From NCBI RefSeq assembly GCF_000023265.1, contig NC_013124.1:558001-622000 (forward strand): 64,000 nucleotides of DNA, given 5' to 3'. Both the position numbers and the translations under genes were made by a program. Origin of the DNA: Acidimicrobium ferrooxidans DSM 10331 (GTDB taxonomy: Bacteria > Actinomycetota > Acidimicrobiia > Acidimicrobiales > Acidimicrobiaceae). Shown piece after piece: positions 1 to 8,374 of the stretch (the stretch's first letter is position 1; each line of letters opens with the position of its first letter). The notes below the pieces were generated by a model. It was not told where the DNA came from and made no database searches. It saw only the letters and a list, made by a program, of their open reading frames with translations.

Positions 1-731
1 CGGGAGGATGCGCGATGGGCACCTGAACCCAAACCGCTTCGACAGCCTGCTCGAGGCCACAGTGCTCAGGCCAAGACTGGAGGAACGACGACAACTGGAC
101 CAGGCCTCAGAGTGCGCATGGCTGGGTCAGTCCCGCGCAGTTCGCAAAGGCCTGGCGAGAGAAGCATGAGTTACAGCCACAGAGGGGCTGGACTCGGCAA
201 TGGGAACCGGTCAAAGTCTCGAGCCGCCGAGAGCGCGAGCGCCGGGGCGGTCAGTAGCTCCCGCCTTCCCGACGGTGGGCCAGGCTCCCAACCGGAGGTG
301 GATCAGACCCCACCAACCGGTGGGGGCCGAGCACTCGCGTGGGGGCCGTAGCGAGATGTCTGTCGCTGTCGGAACCCACCATGGGTAGTCCTCGCATCGT
401 GGGAAGTGGACTCGGGCGGCGAGCGCGATGACGGGCGGGGTGTGAGCGATCCTCAGGAGTGCACGGGCAAGAGATACGCTCCGATGGTGTCGTGCACGCG
501 TGCTGGGCACGTGGCACGTCTGGTCCGGGCGCGAGTGAGGGGAGCCGGGACGCCACTTGGCTGCAGGGCCATCGCATCGGCGGCGTACGACTGGACTGAT
601 TGAATCGGATTCCCAATGGGCCAGGAAGCCCACGCCCCTTCGGGGCCATCGGCGAGGCGGGGCTGAGCTATGCCTGAGTGCGGAGGAAGGGTGGGCGCTG
701 TCGGGCGAAGTTACGTCGGCGGCGCGGTGCG
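1..731. other. No convincing gene at left edge
   Basis: I see no protein here that resembles a known family. All open frames on both strands are arginine/serine/proline rich, as expected of non-coding high-GC DNA. A short open frame runs from the window edge to a stop at 167-169 and could be the end of a gene lying to the left, but its translation is unrecognised. A short hairpin (GCCCC, loop TTC, GGGGC) lies at 634-646 and could be a weak terminator for either side. Confidence 0.5.
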
Positions 732-1259
732 TCATCGACCGCGTACGACGCGTACCGATCCGAACGCCGTGACGACCGTGGCCGAGAGGGCTCGGCCGTC
801 GTGCATGGGTTCACGGTGCCGTCGACGCAAGCGCGAGCCGACGATGGTGACGCCGGTGAGCGCGAGCCGATCATGGGCCGCGACGACGAGCTTGGTGGTT
901 CCGAACAGGTTGACGATGACTACGCGTCGGGGCGGGGGATTGGTGGCAGGGAACTCCACTCGAAGTCGGCCCATCGCGTTCACGATCACGTTGACGGATC
1001 GCTTGAGCTGGAGAACTCCCGATCCGAACGCATTGAAGCCGATGCCAACCCCGGGCTCGTGTGGCGCGGGCAGCTCGAGCGGCCGGAGGTCGGCGAGGAG
1101 TCGAGCGAGCTCACTCTGCCTACGCGCGGCGTAGGCGCCCTCGATGCGCTCGGCGGCCTCGTCGACGTCGAGCTCGCCGGCGGCGAGCGCCTGACGAAGG
1201 CGCTCCGCGGCTGCCTCTCGTTCGGCGTCCGAGCAGCGGTGCTCGCGGTCGTCCGCCAT
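732..1259 (-). CDS. DUF1707 (SHOCT-like) domain protein
   Basis: A 175-residue protein. The first ~55 residues match the actinobacterial DUF1707 pattern: residues such as DAEREAAAERLRQALAAGEL followed by DEAAERIEGAYAARR and a LARLLADLRPL stretch. The rest is a beta-rich domain like the C-terminal part of LiaF/cell-wall stress proteins (repeated hydrophobic strands such as VIVNAMGRLRVEF and VVIVNLFGTTKLVV). There is no membrane segment, so it is likely cytoplasmic. Family members accompany envelope-stress regulators, which fits its position beside a two-component system and HtrA on the same strand. The ATG start is supported by a TAGGCT box (reverse strand) 8 nt upstream and no Shine-Dalgarno, suggesting a leaderless mRNA. 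The exact function is unknown. Confidence 0.8.
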   Translation of the reverse strand: MADDREHRCSDAEREAAAERLRQALAAGELDVDEAAERIEGAYAARRQSELARLLADLRPLELPAPHEPGVGIGFNAFGSGVLQLKRSVNVIVNAMGRLRVEFPATNPPPRRVVIVNLFGTTKLVVAAHDRLALTGVTIVGSRLRRRHREPMHDGRALSATVVTAFGSVRVVRGR

Positions 1260-1267
1260 CGATGCTG

Positions 1268-1273
1268 AGCCTA
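1268..1273 (-). promoter_or_regulatory. Leaderless -10 box TAGGCT for DUF1707 gene
   Basis: TAGGCT on the minus strand, 8 nt before the ATG at 1259. This places the expected transcript start at or next to the start codon; no ribosome binding site is present. Confidence 0.55.
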
Positions 1274-1343
1274 TAGGCCTTTTGCGCGCGACGCGGGCGA
1301 TGAGGGGATCTGAGTGGACGATGAGGGTGTGGGGCCAACCCGG

Positions 1344-3023
1344 TCAGACAGACGACTGGGAGGTGGGAGCATCACTGGTGCGCGACGGGTGACGGGGTCG
1401 GCGCAGGTTGTCGAGGATGCGGCGGAGCTCGCCGGTGGTCGTCTGCTCGGTACCCTCGGCGGGTGGCGTGGACGGCGCTTCGATCGAGTCCTCGAGATCG
1501 AGGCGTGGCAGATCGAAACCGAACGTCGTGCCTCGCCCCAGGCCGTCGGAACGGACCCAGGCCGTTCCACCGTGTGCATGCACGATCGCAGCGACGAGTG
1601 CGAGTCCGAGGCCGGCCCCGCCGCTCGCGCGTGAGCGTGACTCCTCCGCGCGGTAGAAGCGCTCGAAGACGTGCTGGGCAACCGCTGGTGTGAGTCCTGG
1701 TCCGCTATCGGCGACGCTGACGCGGACCTTCTCGTCCCACTCGAGCATCGCGACCGTCGGGTCAATCCCGCCGAAGAGATCGCTCACCTCCGTGGGCGTG
1801 ATGGCCCCAGGGGGCAGAGGAGCGCTGCGCGCCAAGGCCTCGACCGTGACGTGGACGGTCGTGCCGGGTGGTGTGTGGGTTCGTACGTTGGCGAGCAGGT
1901 TCGTGACGACTTGGGTGAGCCGGTTGTGGTCGGCGAGGACGAGCAAGCCGTCGGGGGCGTCCACGGTGGTCGGACGGCGATCGTCGACCACGTTGGCGTC
2001 CTCGACGGCATGGCGGACGAGACTGCCGACGTCGACGGGCGCCAACTCGAGCGGGAGGGACTGGTCCATGCGCGCGAGTGACAGGAGATCCTCGACGAGG
2101 CTGCGCATGCGCTGACTCTGCTCGAGCGAGCGCTGCACCGCCATCTGCGCGATCTCCGGGTCGTAGCCCGAGCGATCGACGAGCTCCAGGTAACCCTGGA
2201 TCGAGGCGAGGGGCGTGCGCAGCTCGTGACTCACGTCGGCGATGAACTGGCGCAGTCGCTCCCTGGAGGTCTCCGAGGTGGCATAGGCGCTCTGGAGCCG
2301 TCCGAGCATGGTGTTGAGCGCTCGAGCGAGCGCCTCGACCTCGGCCGGACCGGATTCGTCGACGCGAGCCTGGGTGTCGCCCGCGCTGATGGCCTGGGCA
2401 CTGCGGCGCATCCGCTCGAGCGGGCTGAGCCCCAGTTGGATGGATGCCCAGCCCACGATGCCGAGCGTGATGGTCACGCCGAGCGATACGAGCAGCTCGG
2501 CGAGCGCGAGGCGGCCGACGGTGTCCTGCACGCTGGTGAGCGGTTCTGCGACGACCATCGTGCCGCCGAACTCGGGGATCTGGGCCGCGAGGACGCGATA
2601 GGTGATGTCGCTCAAGGGGTCGTGCAGCGACACTGGTCGTCCGACGGGCACGGCGAGCTCGGCCCGTCCGTTGCTGAAGCGCGTGAGTGGCGGTGCCTGC
2701 TGCCCCACGTAGAGGGTGGGGCTGAGTGGGGTGGTGATGGTCGAGCCGTTGGCGTAGACGAAGGTTCCCCACGATCCGAACGGCAGGCTGAGATGCAGGT
2801 CTTGGTTCCCGTTCGGGTGCAGGACCACCTCGGCCGCTGCGGGGGCGATCGACTCCTCGAGGGTCGTGTCGATGCGGTTGATCAGGAACGCGTGCAGCGC
2901 GGTGATGGTCGCGAGATCGATGACCGCAACGCCGACCACGAGGGTCGCGAGGGTGATCGCGAGCAGACGGAGCCGCAGGGTCCGTTGGCGGCCCCCGTGG
3001 TCGCTACGCCGACTCCGCCGCAC
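1344..3023 (-). CDS. Sensor histidine kinase (HAMP, MprB-like)
   Basis: A 559-residue inner-membrane sensor kinase. A membrane helix lies at about residues 16-40, followed by an extracytoplasmic sensor of ~130 residues, a second helix at ~175-200 (LVSLGVTITLGIVGW) and a HAMP linker. The H-box is SHELRTPLASIQGYLEL, with His266 as the predicted phosphorylated residue. The N, G1 and G2 boxes follow (NRLTQVVTNLLANV, VADSGPGL, GGAGLGLALVAAIV). The C-terminal ~50 residues are a low-complexity tail. The GTG start lies inside the end of the response-regulator gene (20 nt overlap), so the two are translationally coupled. Together with the HtrA gene upstream this resembles the mycobacterial MprAB/PepD envelope-stress arrangement; that comparison is an inference. 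Confidence 0.93.
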   Translation of the reverse strand: MRRSRRSDHGGRQRTLRLRLLAITLATLVVGVAVIDLATITALHAFLINRIDTTLEESIAPAAAEVVLHPNGNQDLHLSLPFGSWGTFVYANGSTITTPLSPTLYVGQQAPPLTRFSNGRAELAVPVGRPVSLHDPLSDITYRVLAAQIPEFGGTMVVAEPLTSVQDTVGRLALAELLVSLGVTITLGIVGWASIQLGLSPLERMRRSAQAISAGDTQARVDESGPAEVEALARALNTMLGRLQSAYATSETSRERLRQFIADVSHELRTPLASIQGYLELVDRSGYDPEIAQMAVQRSLEQSQRMRSLVEDLLSLARMDQSLPLELAPVDVGSLVRHAVEDANVVDDRRPTTVDAPDGLLVLADHNRLTQVVTNLLANVRTHTPPGTTVHVTVEALARSAPLPPGAITPTEVSDLFGGIDPTVAMLEWDEKVRVSVADSGPGLTPAVAQHVFERFYRAEESRSRASGGAGLGLALVAAIVHAHGGTAWVRSDGLGRGTTFGFDLPRLDLEDSIEAPSTPPAEGTEQTTTGELRRILDNLRRPRHPSRTSDAPTSQSSV

Positions 3024-3717
3024 GGAGGGAGTAGCCGACGCCGCGGACGGTCTTGATCATCGGTGGACCGTAGCCGTCGAGCTTCTTGCGCAGATACGAG
3101 ATGTAGGTCTCCACGATGTTTGCGTCGCCGCCGAAGTCGTACTGCCAGACGTGGTCGAGGATCTGCGCCTTGGAGACCACCTTGTTCGCGTTCAGCATGA
3201 GGTAGCGCAGCAGCTTGAACTCGGTCGCCGTGAGCTCGATCTCGTGTCCCGCTCGCAGCACCTGGTGGGCATCCTCGTCGAGGACGAGGTCGCCGACGAC
3301 GATCCGAGTGGGCGCACCCGTCCCCTGGCCGGAGCGTCGCAGGATCGCCTCGACGCGCGCCACGAGCTCTGCCAACGAGAAGGGCTTCGTGACGTAGTCG
3401 TCCGAGCCGAGCTGGAGGCCCTGGACGCGGTCCTCGACGGCGTCCTTCGCGGTGAGCAGGAGCACGGGGACGTCGTTGCGCTCTTCTCGCAGACGACGGA
3501 GCAGGGTGAAGCCATCCATCCCTGGCATCATGACGTCGAGGATGAGCAGGTCTGGCTTCACGGTCCGGAGTACGTCGAGAGCCTCGCGGCCGGACGAAGC
3601 GACGCTCACGTCATAGCCTTCGAAGGTGAGCGCCATCTGCAGGAGCTCGGTGATGGGCAGCTCATCGTCGACCACGAGCACGCGAACGCCCTTCGCTGGC
3701 TTGCGCAAACTGTCCAT
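3004..3717 (-). CDS. OmpR/PhoB-family response regulator
   Basis: A 237-residue response regulator. The receiver domain (residues ~11-125) has the acidic pair in VLVVDDE, the phospho-acceptor Asp61 in LLILDVMMPG, the Thr in LLLTAK and the Lys in DYVTKPFSLAEL. The C-terminal winged-helix (residues ~140-233) is of the OmpR/PhoB type (TATEFKLLRYLM, ILDHVWQYDF, VETYISYLRKKL, TVRGVGYSL). It pairs with the kinase whose gene overlaps its 3' end. The ATG at 3717 is preceded by an AGGTGGG-type ribosome binding site. Likely targets include the HtrA gene just upstream, by analogy with MprA and PepD. Confidence 0.95.
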   Translation of the reverse strand: MDSLRKPAKGVRVLVVDDELPITELLQMALTFEGYDVSVASSGREALDVLRTVKPDLLILDVMMPGMDGFTLLRRLREERNDVPVLLLTAKDAVEDRVQGLQLGSDDYVTKPFSLAELVARVEAILRRSGQGTGAPTRIVVGDLVLDEDAHQVLRAGHEIELTATEFKLLRYLMLNANKVVSKAQILDHVWQYDFGGDANIVETYISYLRKKLDGYGPPMIKTVRGVGYSLRAAESA

Positions 3718-3768
3718 CTGCCCACCTCGCTGTCGTGTTGAGTGTAGGTCCTTACCAGGGGCCGTGCA

Positions 3769-5232
3769 TCAGGCCGCCGGCGAGGTGCCGAGCGTCGCCG
3801 TCAGGGATTGCTGGGCCCCGCTCTGGGTCACGATCGACAACGTGATCTGTTGCCCCGGCGACTTGGCGTGGATCGCCGTGGCGAGTGCGTTCGCGGAGGT
3901 GACGGCCTGTCCATCGACCGCGGTGATCACGTCACCTGGCTGGATGCCTGCGTTGGCCGCGCCGGAGCCGGGATAGACGTACTCGACGAGCACGCCGGTC
4001 TGCGAGGTCGGCAAGCCGAGCTGTGAGTCGAGCGTGGGCGTGAGTGTCTGTATCCCGACGCCGAGGAATGCTCCGGATCCCGCCGTCGTGGTCGACGGTG
4101 ACGTCGAGGAACCGGTGTAGGCGGTCGGGTTCTGTTCGATGGTCTTCACGATGGGCAGCACCGAGTTGATCGACTCGGCAAAGCCCAGGTTCTGCGCCGA
4201 GGTCTGACCGCTCGAGGCGATGACCGCCGTGTTCATCCCGACCACGTCCCCTTGGGCGTCCACGAGCGGGCCGCCCGAGTTGCCGGAGCTGATGGGGGCG
4301 TCGGTCTGGATCATGCCGCTGATGGTCTCGGTGGTCCCGAGGCTGTCCGTCGCGGTGATCGTGCGGTTGAGGGCCGACACGATGCCTTGGGTCACCGTTG
4401 GCGTGCCTTGGAGCGCCAGGGCGTTGCCGATCGCGACCACTGGGTCACCGACCACCAGCGCGGACGAGTCGCCGAACGTGACGGTCGGGAGGTTCGATGC
4501 GCCCTCGATCTGGAGCAGCGCCACGTCGTGAGCCGGATCGGTGCCGATGATCTTCGCCGGGCGCGAGCTCGACTGACCGTAGAGCGTGACGCGCACGTTG
4601 CTCGCCCCGGCCACCACGTGGTTGTTCGTGAGCACGAGACCGTTCGACGAGATGATCATCCCGGTCCCGGCGTCTTCGAACTGGCTCACGCCGAAGCCGT
4701 TGCTCGTCGTGCCGGTGGCGGTGATGTCCACGACGGCAGGCTCGACCTTGGCGAGGATCGCGGGGATGTTCAGCCCGCCTTGGCCGCTGAGTGCGGCGGG
4801 CTGCGCCTTGACCTGGCGGATGACGATCGGTGTGCGCGAGCCGCCGCTCGACTGTCCGGTGAGGCGGACCACGGCGTAGCTCGTGCCCGCCGCGACGAGG
4901 GCAGCGAGCACCGCGGCGGTGCCGACGACGACGCCGGGGCGCCGGCGTGGCTTGGTGCGGGTGGGCTGGGTCGATCCGAAGCTCGTGATCGGCTCGGCGG
5001 TCGAGGTCCACGACGGTTCCGCGTGGGCCCAGGTGACGGTGTCGTCCTCGGCCCGCGGTAGCTCGTCGGCGCCGACGGTGGGTACCTCGTCGGTCGGACG
5101 CTCGTCGTCACCCGACGGAGGTTCGCTCACCTCGGCGGGGTCAGCGGACGCAGGCGCCTCATCCTGCGGTGATTCGGCCGCGTCGTCCGGCTCTCCGGCG
5201 ACGGGCGTCGCGTCGGTGTCGTCGATGCTCAT
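3769..5232 (-). CDS. HtrA/DegP-like serine protease with PDZ domain
   Basis: A 487-residue membrane-anchored protease for envelope quality control. About 110 acidic, Pro/Thr-rich cytoplasmic residues are followed by one membrane helix (VVGTAAVLAALVAAGTSYAVV). A trypsin-like domain then carries the triad His205 (TNNHVVAG), Asp236 (AHDVALL) and Ser319 (SGNSGGPL), and a C-terminal PDZ domain has GVLVEYVYPGSGAANAGIQ and PGDVITAVDGQAV. The layout matches mycobacterial PepD/HtrA. I chose ATG 5232 because a GGGAGGA ribosome binding site lies 5 nt upstream; the longer frame to 5298 lacks this and would add 22 unlikely residues. It shares the strand with the downstream response regulator and kinase. 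Confidence 0.94.
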   Translation of the reverse strand: MSIDDTDATPVAGEPDDAAESPQDEAPASADPAEVSEPPSGDDERPTDEVPTVGADELPRAEDDTVTWAHAEPSWTSTAEPITSFGSTQPTRTKPRRRPGVVVGTAAVLAALVAAGTSYAVVRLTGQSSGGSRTPIVIRQVKAQPAALSGQGGLNIPAILAKVEPAVVDITATGTTSNGFGVSQFEDAGTGMIISSNGLVLTNNHVVAGASNVRVTLYGQSSSRPAKIIGTDPAHDVALLQIEGASNLPTVTFGDSSALVVGDPVVAIGNALALQGTPTVTQGIVSALNRTITATDSLGTTETISGMIQTDAPISSGNSGGPLVDAQGDVVGMNTAVIASSGQTSAQNLGFAESINSVLPIVKTIEQNPTAYTGSSTSPSTTTAGSGAFLGVGIQTLTPTLDSQLGLPTSQTGVLVEYVYPGSGAANAGIQPGDVITAVDGQAVTSANALATAIHAKSPGQQITLSIVTQSGAQQSLTATLGTSPAA

Positions 5233-5310
5233 CTGTCCTCCCTCGTGGAGCTGGGAGCGCCGCTGGGGGCGCCACGCATACCAGCATGGGTTCTCCACCT
5301 TTGCGGGAGC

Positions 5311-6051
5311 TTAGGCTCCTGTGGGAGGTTCGCTGGAGGATGACCGAGCGCGCATGAGCTGGACGTTCGCGAGCGCGGCTTGCGCAAGCTCGGCCTCCAT
5401 GCGCGTTCGTCGGGCGGCGATCACGAGGCGCTTCGTGGCACGCTGGGCCTCGGTGGGAGCGGCGAGAAATTGGGCGGCCACGGCATCGACGCGTCGGGCG
5501 AGCTCGGCGTCGTCCGCCACGACGTCGTCGAGGATGCCGTACGCTCGCGCTTCGTTCGCGTCGAGCTCGCCTGCCCCCAGGGCGAGGGCGAGGGCACGGT
5601 GCGTACCGACGACCTCTGGGAGCAGGCTGAGTCCTCCGAGATCGGCGACGATACCGAAGCGCACCTCCGGCAGTGAGCAACGCACCCACCGCGTCCCGAT
5701 GCGAACGTCGCACGCGAGCGCGAGCTCGAGGCCCGCACCGATGCAGGCGCCGTCGATGGCGGCGATGGTGGGGATCTCAAGCGTGGCGAGCGCGAGGAAC
5801 CCGCGCTGGAGCATGCCGATCGTCTCGGGACTTGGGGTAGCGCCGAGACCTCGAAGCAGATCGAGATCGATCCCTGCGGAGAAGTGCTTGCCGCTCCCGC
5901 GCACGACGACGCAGGCGGCGGCGGCATCGGACCCGATCTCGGCCAGGAGATCCGCGAGGTCGCCGAAGTCCTCCATGCCGAGGGCGTTCGCCTTGGTGGG
6001 GTTCGCGATCGTGATGGTGCGCAGCGGTCCCGAGGTCTCCATCGTCAGCAT
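5311..6051 (-). CDS. Enoyl-CoA hydratase/isomerase family protein
   Basis: A 246-residue crotonase-fold protein. The oxyanion-hole segments are visible: GKHFSAGIDLDLL near residue 55 and IDGACIGAGLELALACDVRI near residue 100. At the position of the second catalytic Glu the segment reads LPEVRFGIVADLGGLSLLPEVVG, so a usual acidic pair may be partly replaced. The substrate cannot be assigned. Members act on 2-enoyl-CoA in fatty-acid or amino-acid breakdown. The ATG start has a TACGGT box 6 nt upstream and no ribosome binding site, suggesting leaderless transcription divergent from sufD. Confidence 0.88.
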   Translation of the reverse strand: MLTMETSGPLRTITIANPTKANALGMEDFGDLADLLAEIGSDAAAACVVVRGSGKHFSAGIDLDLLRGLGATPSPETIGMLQRGFLALATLEIPTIAAIDGACIGAGLELALACDVRIGTRWVRCSLPEVRFGIVADLGGLSLLPEVVGTHRALALALGAGELDANEARAYGILDDVVADDAELARRVDAVAAQFLAAPTEAQRATKRLVIAARRTRMEAELAQAALANVQLMRARSSSSEPPTGA

Positions 6052-6057
6052 GGCCCG

Positions 6058-6063
6058 ACCGTA
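6058..6063 (-). promoter_or_regulatory. Leaderless -10 box TACGGT for crotonase gene
   Basis: TACGGT on the minus strand, 6 nt before the ATG at 6051. It sits in a compact divergent control region shared with sufD. Confidence 0.4.
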
Positions 6064-6067
6064 GCTG

Positions 6068-6105
6068 ACCCAGGCGACCTTCTGGGTTCACCTGGGCCCT
6101 ACGAT
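6068..6105 (+). promoter_or_regulatory. Control region upstream of sufD
   Basis: An inverted repeat ACCCAG (6068-6073) and CTGGGT (6082-6087) with an 8-nt spacer lies upstream of a possible -10 box TACGAT (6100-6105). The sufD ribosome binding site and GTG follow about 20-35 nt later. The repeat overlaps the -35 region and could be an operator; no regulator gene is adjacent. Confidence 0.35.
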
Positions 6106-6138
6106 GGAGAGGAGGTGGCCAAGGGAGGCGAGTCAGCG

Positions 6139-7320
6139 GTGGTCCGAATCTTCGATCGCGAGGTCGCCTGGGAGCTCCCCTCGCGCAGCAGCGCCCACGC
6201 GGACGTCGTCGCGGCGCTGGAGCCGGCGACGGAGAAGCTCGAGGCGTGGCGCTACAGCCCGATCGATGACGTCTCTGTCGCGTCGTACGCCGCGGTGGCG
6301 ACCGAGACGATCGACCTCGGTGCTGCCCGCGCGCTGCTCGGCGCCGCGGGTCGGTCGGGGGGAGCAGATGTCGTCGTCGGGCCGCGAGGTCTCGTCGCTG
6401 CGCATGAGGTCGAGGGCTCCGCCGTGGCGGGCGATCGTGGGGCCGATGAGCTGATCACGCTCGACGAGGAGCCCTTCGCGACGCTCGCGAACCTGTTGGC
6501 CCCGGAGCGAGTCGAGCTTCGCCTCGACGGTGCAGCCGAGGCCGCACTCATCGTGGGCGGGAGCGGTCACCAGAGCGCAGCCTTTGCCTGGATCAAGATC
6601 CACATCACCGCCCCGACGACCTTGTGGCTCGTGGACGGAGCTGGCCCGGAGACGCTCGCGAGCGCGCTCGTCGAGGTCGAGGTCGCCGACGGGGTGCACG
6701 CCTCGCTGCGTCATCTCTCGATGGGGGGTGCGGGCAGCATCGGTTTCCTCCAGCTGCGTACGCGTCTTGGGGCCGACGCCGATCTCGTCGTTGCCGAGGT
6801 CGCTGCCCAAGGGGGCTACCACCGCACGCGCAGCGACGTCCACCTCACCGGCGAACGCGCGCGCGTGCGCATCCGCTCGGCCTTCGTCGCTGGGAGCGGT
6901 GAAGTGGAGGAGTTTCGGACGTTCGTCGTCCACGCAGCGCCGCGCACCGCGAGCGACCTGCTCTACAAGGGCGCACTGACCGGTTCTGGAACCTCGGTGT
7001 ACTCCGGCCTGATCACGATCGAGCCCGCTGGTCATGGATCCGATGCGTTCCAGACCAACCGAAACCTGTTGCTCTCGCCCGAGGCGCGCGCAGAGTCGGT
7101 TCCGAACCTCGACATCCAGGTCAGCGATGTGCGCTGCTCGCACGCCTCGACGGTGGGTCCGCTCGAGGCCGAGCTCGTGTTCGCACTCGAGGCCAAGGGC
7201 ATCGACCCCGATCGGGCGCAGCGGATCCTCGCCGACGGCTTCTTCGCCGACATCGCGGATCTGTCGGAGGGCGAGCGCGCACTCGTTCGGCGAGCTTTGG
7301 AGGAACGATGGCTGTCGTAG
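6139..7320 (+). CDS. sufD: Fe-S cluster assembly scaffold protein SufD
   Basis: A 393-residue SufB/SufD-family protein, part of the SufBCD scaffold that builds Fe-S clusters in the cytosol. It has the SufD-type start (WELPSRSS), the right-handed beta-helix core and the C-terminal SufD signature (IQVSDVRCSHASTVGPL, then EAKGIDPDRAQRIL and FFADIADL). The length is typical of SufD and shorter than SufB (about 470). I chose GTG 6139 because AAGGGAGG lies about 10 nt upstream; the longer open frame starting at 5884 is antisense shadow of the crotonase gene. It overlaps the Rieske gene by 13 nt. No sufB is next to it, which is unusual, since sufB normally precedes sufD in actinobacteria. Confidence 0.92.
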   Translation: MVRIFDREVAWELPSRSSAHADVVAALEPATEKLEAWRYSPIDDVSVASYAAVATETIDLGAARALLGAAGRSGGADVVVGPRGLVAAHEVEGSAVAGDRGADELITLDEEPFATLANLLAPERVELRLDGAAEAALIVGGSGHQSAAFAWIKIHITAPTTLWLVDGAGPETLASALVEVEVADGVHASLRHLSMGGAGSIGFLQLRTRLGADADLVVAEVAAQGGYHRTRSDVHLTGERARVRIRSAFVAGSGEVEEFRTFVVHAAPRTASDLLYKGALTGSGTSVYSGLITIEPAGHGSDAFQTNRNLLLSPEARAESVPNLDIQVSDVRCSHASTVGPLEAELVFALEAKGIDPDRAQRILADGFFADIADLSEGERALVRRALEERWLS

Positions 7321-7628
7321 GTCGTGTGGAGGACTTCGTCGACGCGAAGCCGCGTGCCGTCGAGGTCGACGGTCACCCGGTGTGTGTGGTGAGGATCGGC
7401 GATCGGTTCTTCGCGGTCGACGACATCTGCTCCCATGCGCACTATCGGCTCTCCGAGGGCGATGTCTACGAAGAGGAGCTCGAGATCGAGTGCTGGAAGC
7501 ACGGCTCGACCTTCTCGTTGCTCGACGGGCGGCCCCAGTCACTGCCGGCGACGCGACCGATCGGGGTCCATCGCATCAGCGTTCGTGAGGACGGCTCGGT
7601 CGAGGTCGAACTCGGAGGGGACAAGTGA
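7308..7628 (+). CDS. Rieske [2Fe-2S] ferredoxin-like protein of suf operon
   Basis: A 106-residue soluble Rieske protein. The [2Fe-2S] ligands are Cys41/His43 (CSH) and Cys62/His65 (CWKH), separated as in oxygenase-type Rieske ferredoxins (non-heme iron oxygenase ferredoxin subunit family). Such a gene sits between sufD and sufC in many actinobacteria, where its role is thought to be electron delivery for cluster assembly. The start ATG lies inside the sufD end, with GGAGG 5 nt upstream, and its stop overlaps the sufC1 start (GTGA), so the three genes are translationally coupled. Confidence 0.93.
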   Translation: MAVVGRVEDFVDAKPRAVEVDGHPVCVVRIGDRFFAVDDICSHAHYRLSEGDVYEEELEIECWKHGSTFSLLDGRPQSLPATRPIGVHRISVREDGSVEVELGGDK

Positions 7629-8374
7629 CCACGCCCGCACTCGTCATCGAAGACCTGGTCGTCGAGGTCGCCGAACGTGAGGTGCTCCACGGCGTGAGCC
7701 TGGCGGTGGAGCCCGGCACGACGGTCGCGATCATGGGTCCCAACGGATCGGGCAAGTCGACGCTGGTGCGCACGATCTTCGGGCGACCGGGCTACGTCCG
7801 GCGCCGTGGGGTGATCCGCGTCGGCGGGGTCGACGTGAGCGAGGCGCCGACGTACGAGCGCGCACGAGCGGGTCTCGCGCTCATCGAGCAAGACCCGGTC
7901 GAGGTCCCTGGCGTCGCACCCACGACGGTCGTCGCCGAGGGCCTGGCCGCTCGTGGTGAGGACGCGGCGCGCGCGGTCGCCGTGCTCGAGCGCGAGGCCG
8001 AGGCGGTGTCGCTGGATCGTGCGCTCCTCGATCGTTGGTACAACGTGGAGCTCTCCGGCGGCGAGCAGAAGAAGCTCGAGACCGCGATCGCCGCGTCGCT
8101 CCCCGGGCACGTCGTGGTCGGCGACGAGATCGACTCCGGGCTCGACGTGGACGCGCTGCGAACGGTCGCTCGCCGGCTCGAGAGTCTGCGCTCAGAGGGG
8201 CGAGGCTTGCTTCTCGTCACCCACTACCCACGGCTTTTGACGCACGTCGCCCCCGACGTGGTGATCGTGCTTGTCCAGGGTCGCATTGCCGAGACGGGAG
8301 GGATGGAACTCGCCGAGCGCGTCGAGGCTGAAGGCTACCGCGCCTACGGGGTCGAGGAGGGTCCGCTCAGCTGA
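7625..8374 (+). CDS. sufC: SufC-like ATPase (divergent copy 1)
   Basis: A 249-residue ABC ATPase of the SufC family. Walker A is GPNGSGKS (residues 38-45), the Q-loop is IEQDP followed by VEVPGV, the signature is LSGGEQKKLE, and the D-loop region reads VGDEIDSGLDVDAL, a SufC hallmark. The H-loop is VTHYPRLL. It powers SufB/D scaffold rearrangement. It differs clearly from the second SufC in this window (the canonical copy at 9810-10571): the signature lacks the usual RNE/KRNE tail and the switch region is altered. This copy overlaps the Rieske stop by 4 nt and converges with the reductase gene (8-nt overlap at 8367-8374). Confidence 0.9.
   Translation: MTTPALVIEDLVVEVAEREVLHGVSLAVEPGTTVAIMGPNGSGKSTLVRTIFGRPGYVRRRGVIRVGGVDVSEAPTYERARAGLALIEQDPVEVPGVAPTTVVAEGLAARGEDAARAVAVLEREAEAVSLDRALLDRWYNVELSGGEQKKLETAIAASLPGHVVVGDEIDSGLDVDALRTVARRLESLRSEGRGLLLVTHYPRLLTHVAPDVVIVLVQGRIAETGGMELAERVEAEGYRAYGVEEGPLS

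Noticed and set aside
2-169. Short open frame at the left edge as a transposase C-terminus
   Set aside because: The segment GHLNPNRFDSLLE looked transposase-like at first, but the remaining residues do not match any integrase or transposase tail I know.
6133-7542. 469-codon minus-strand frame over sufD and the Rieske gene
   Set aside because: The plus-strand genes have full SufD and Rieske motifs; the antisense frame has only low-complexity content.
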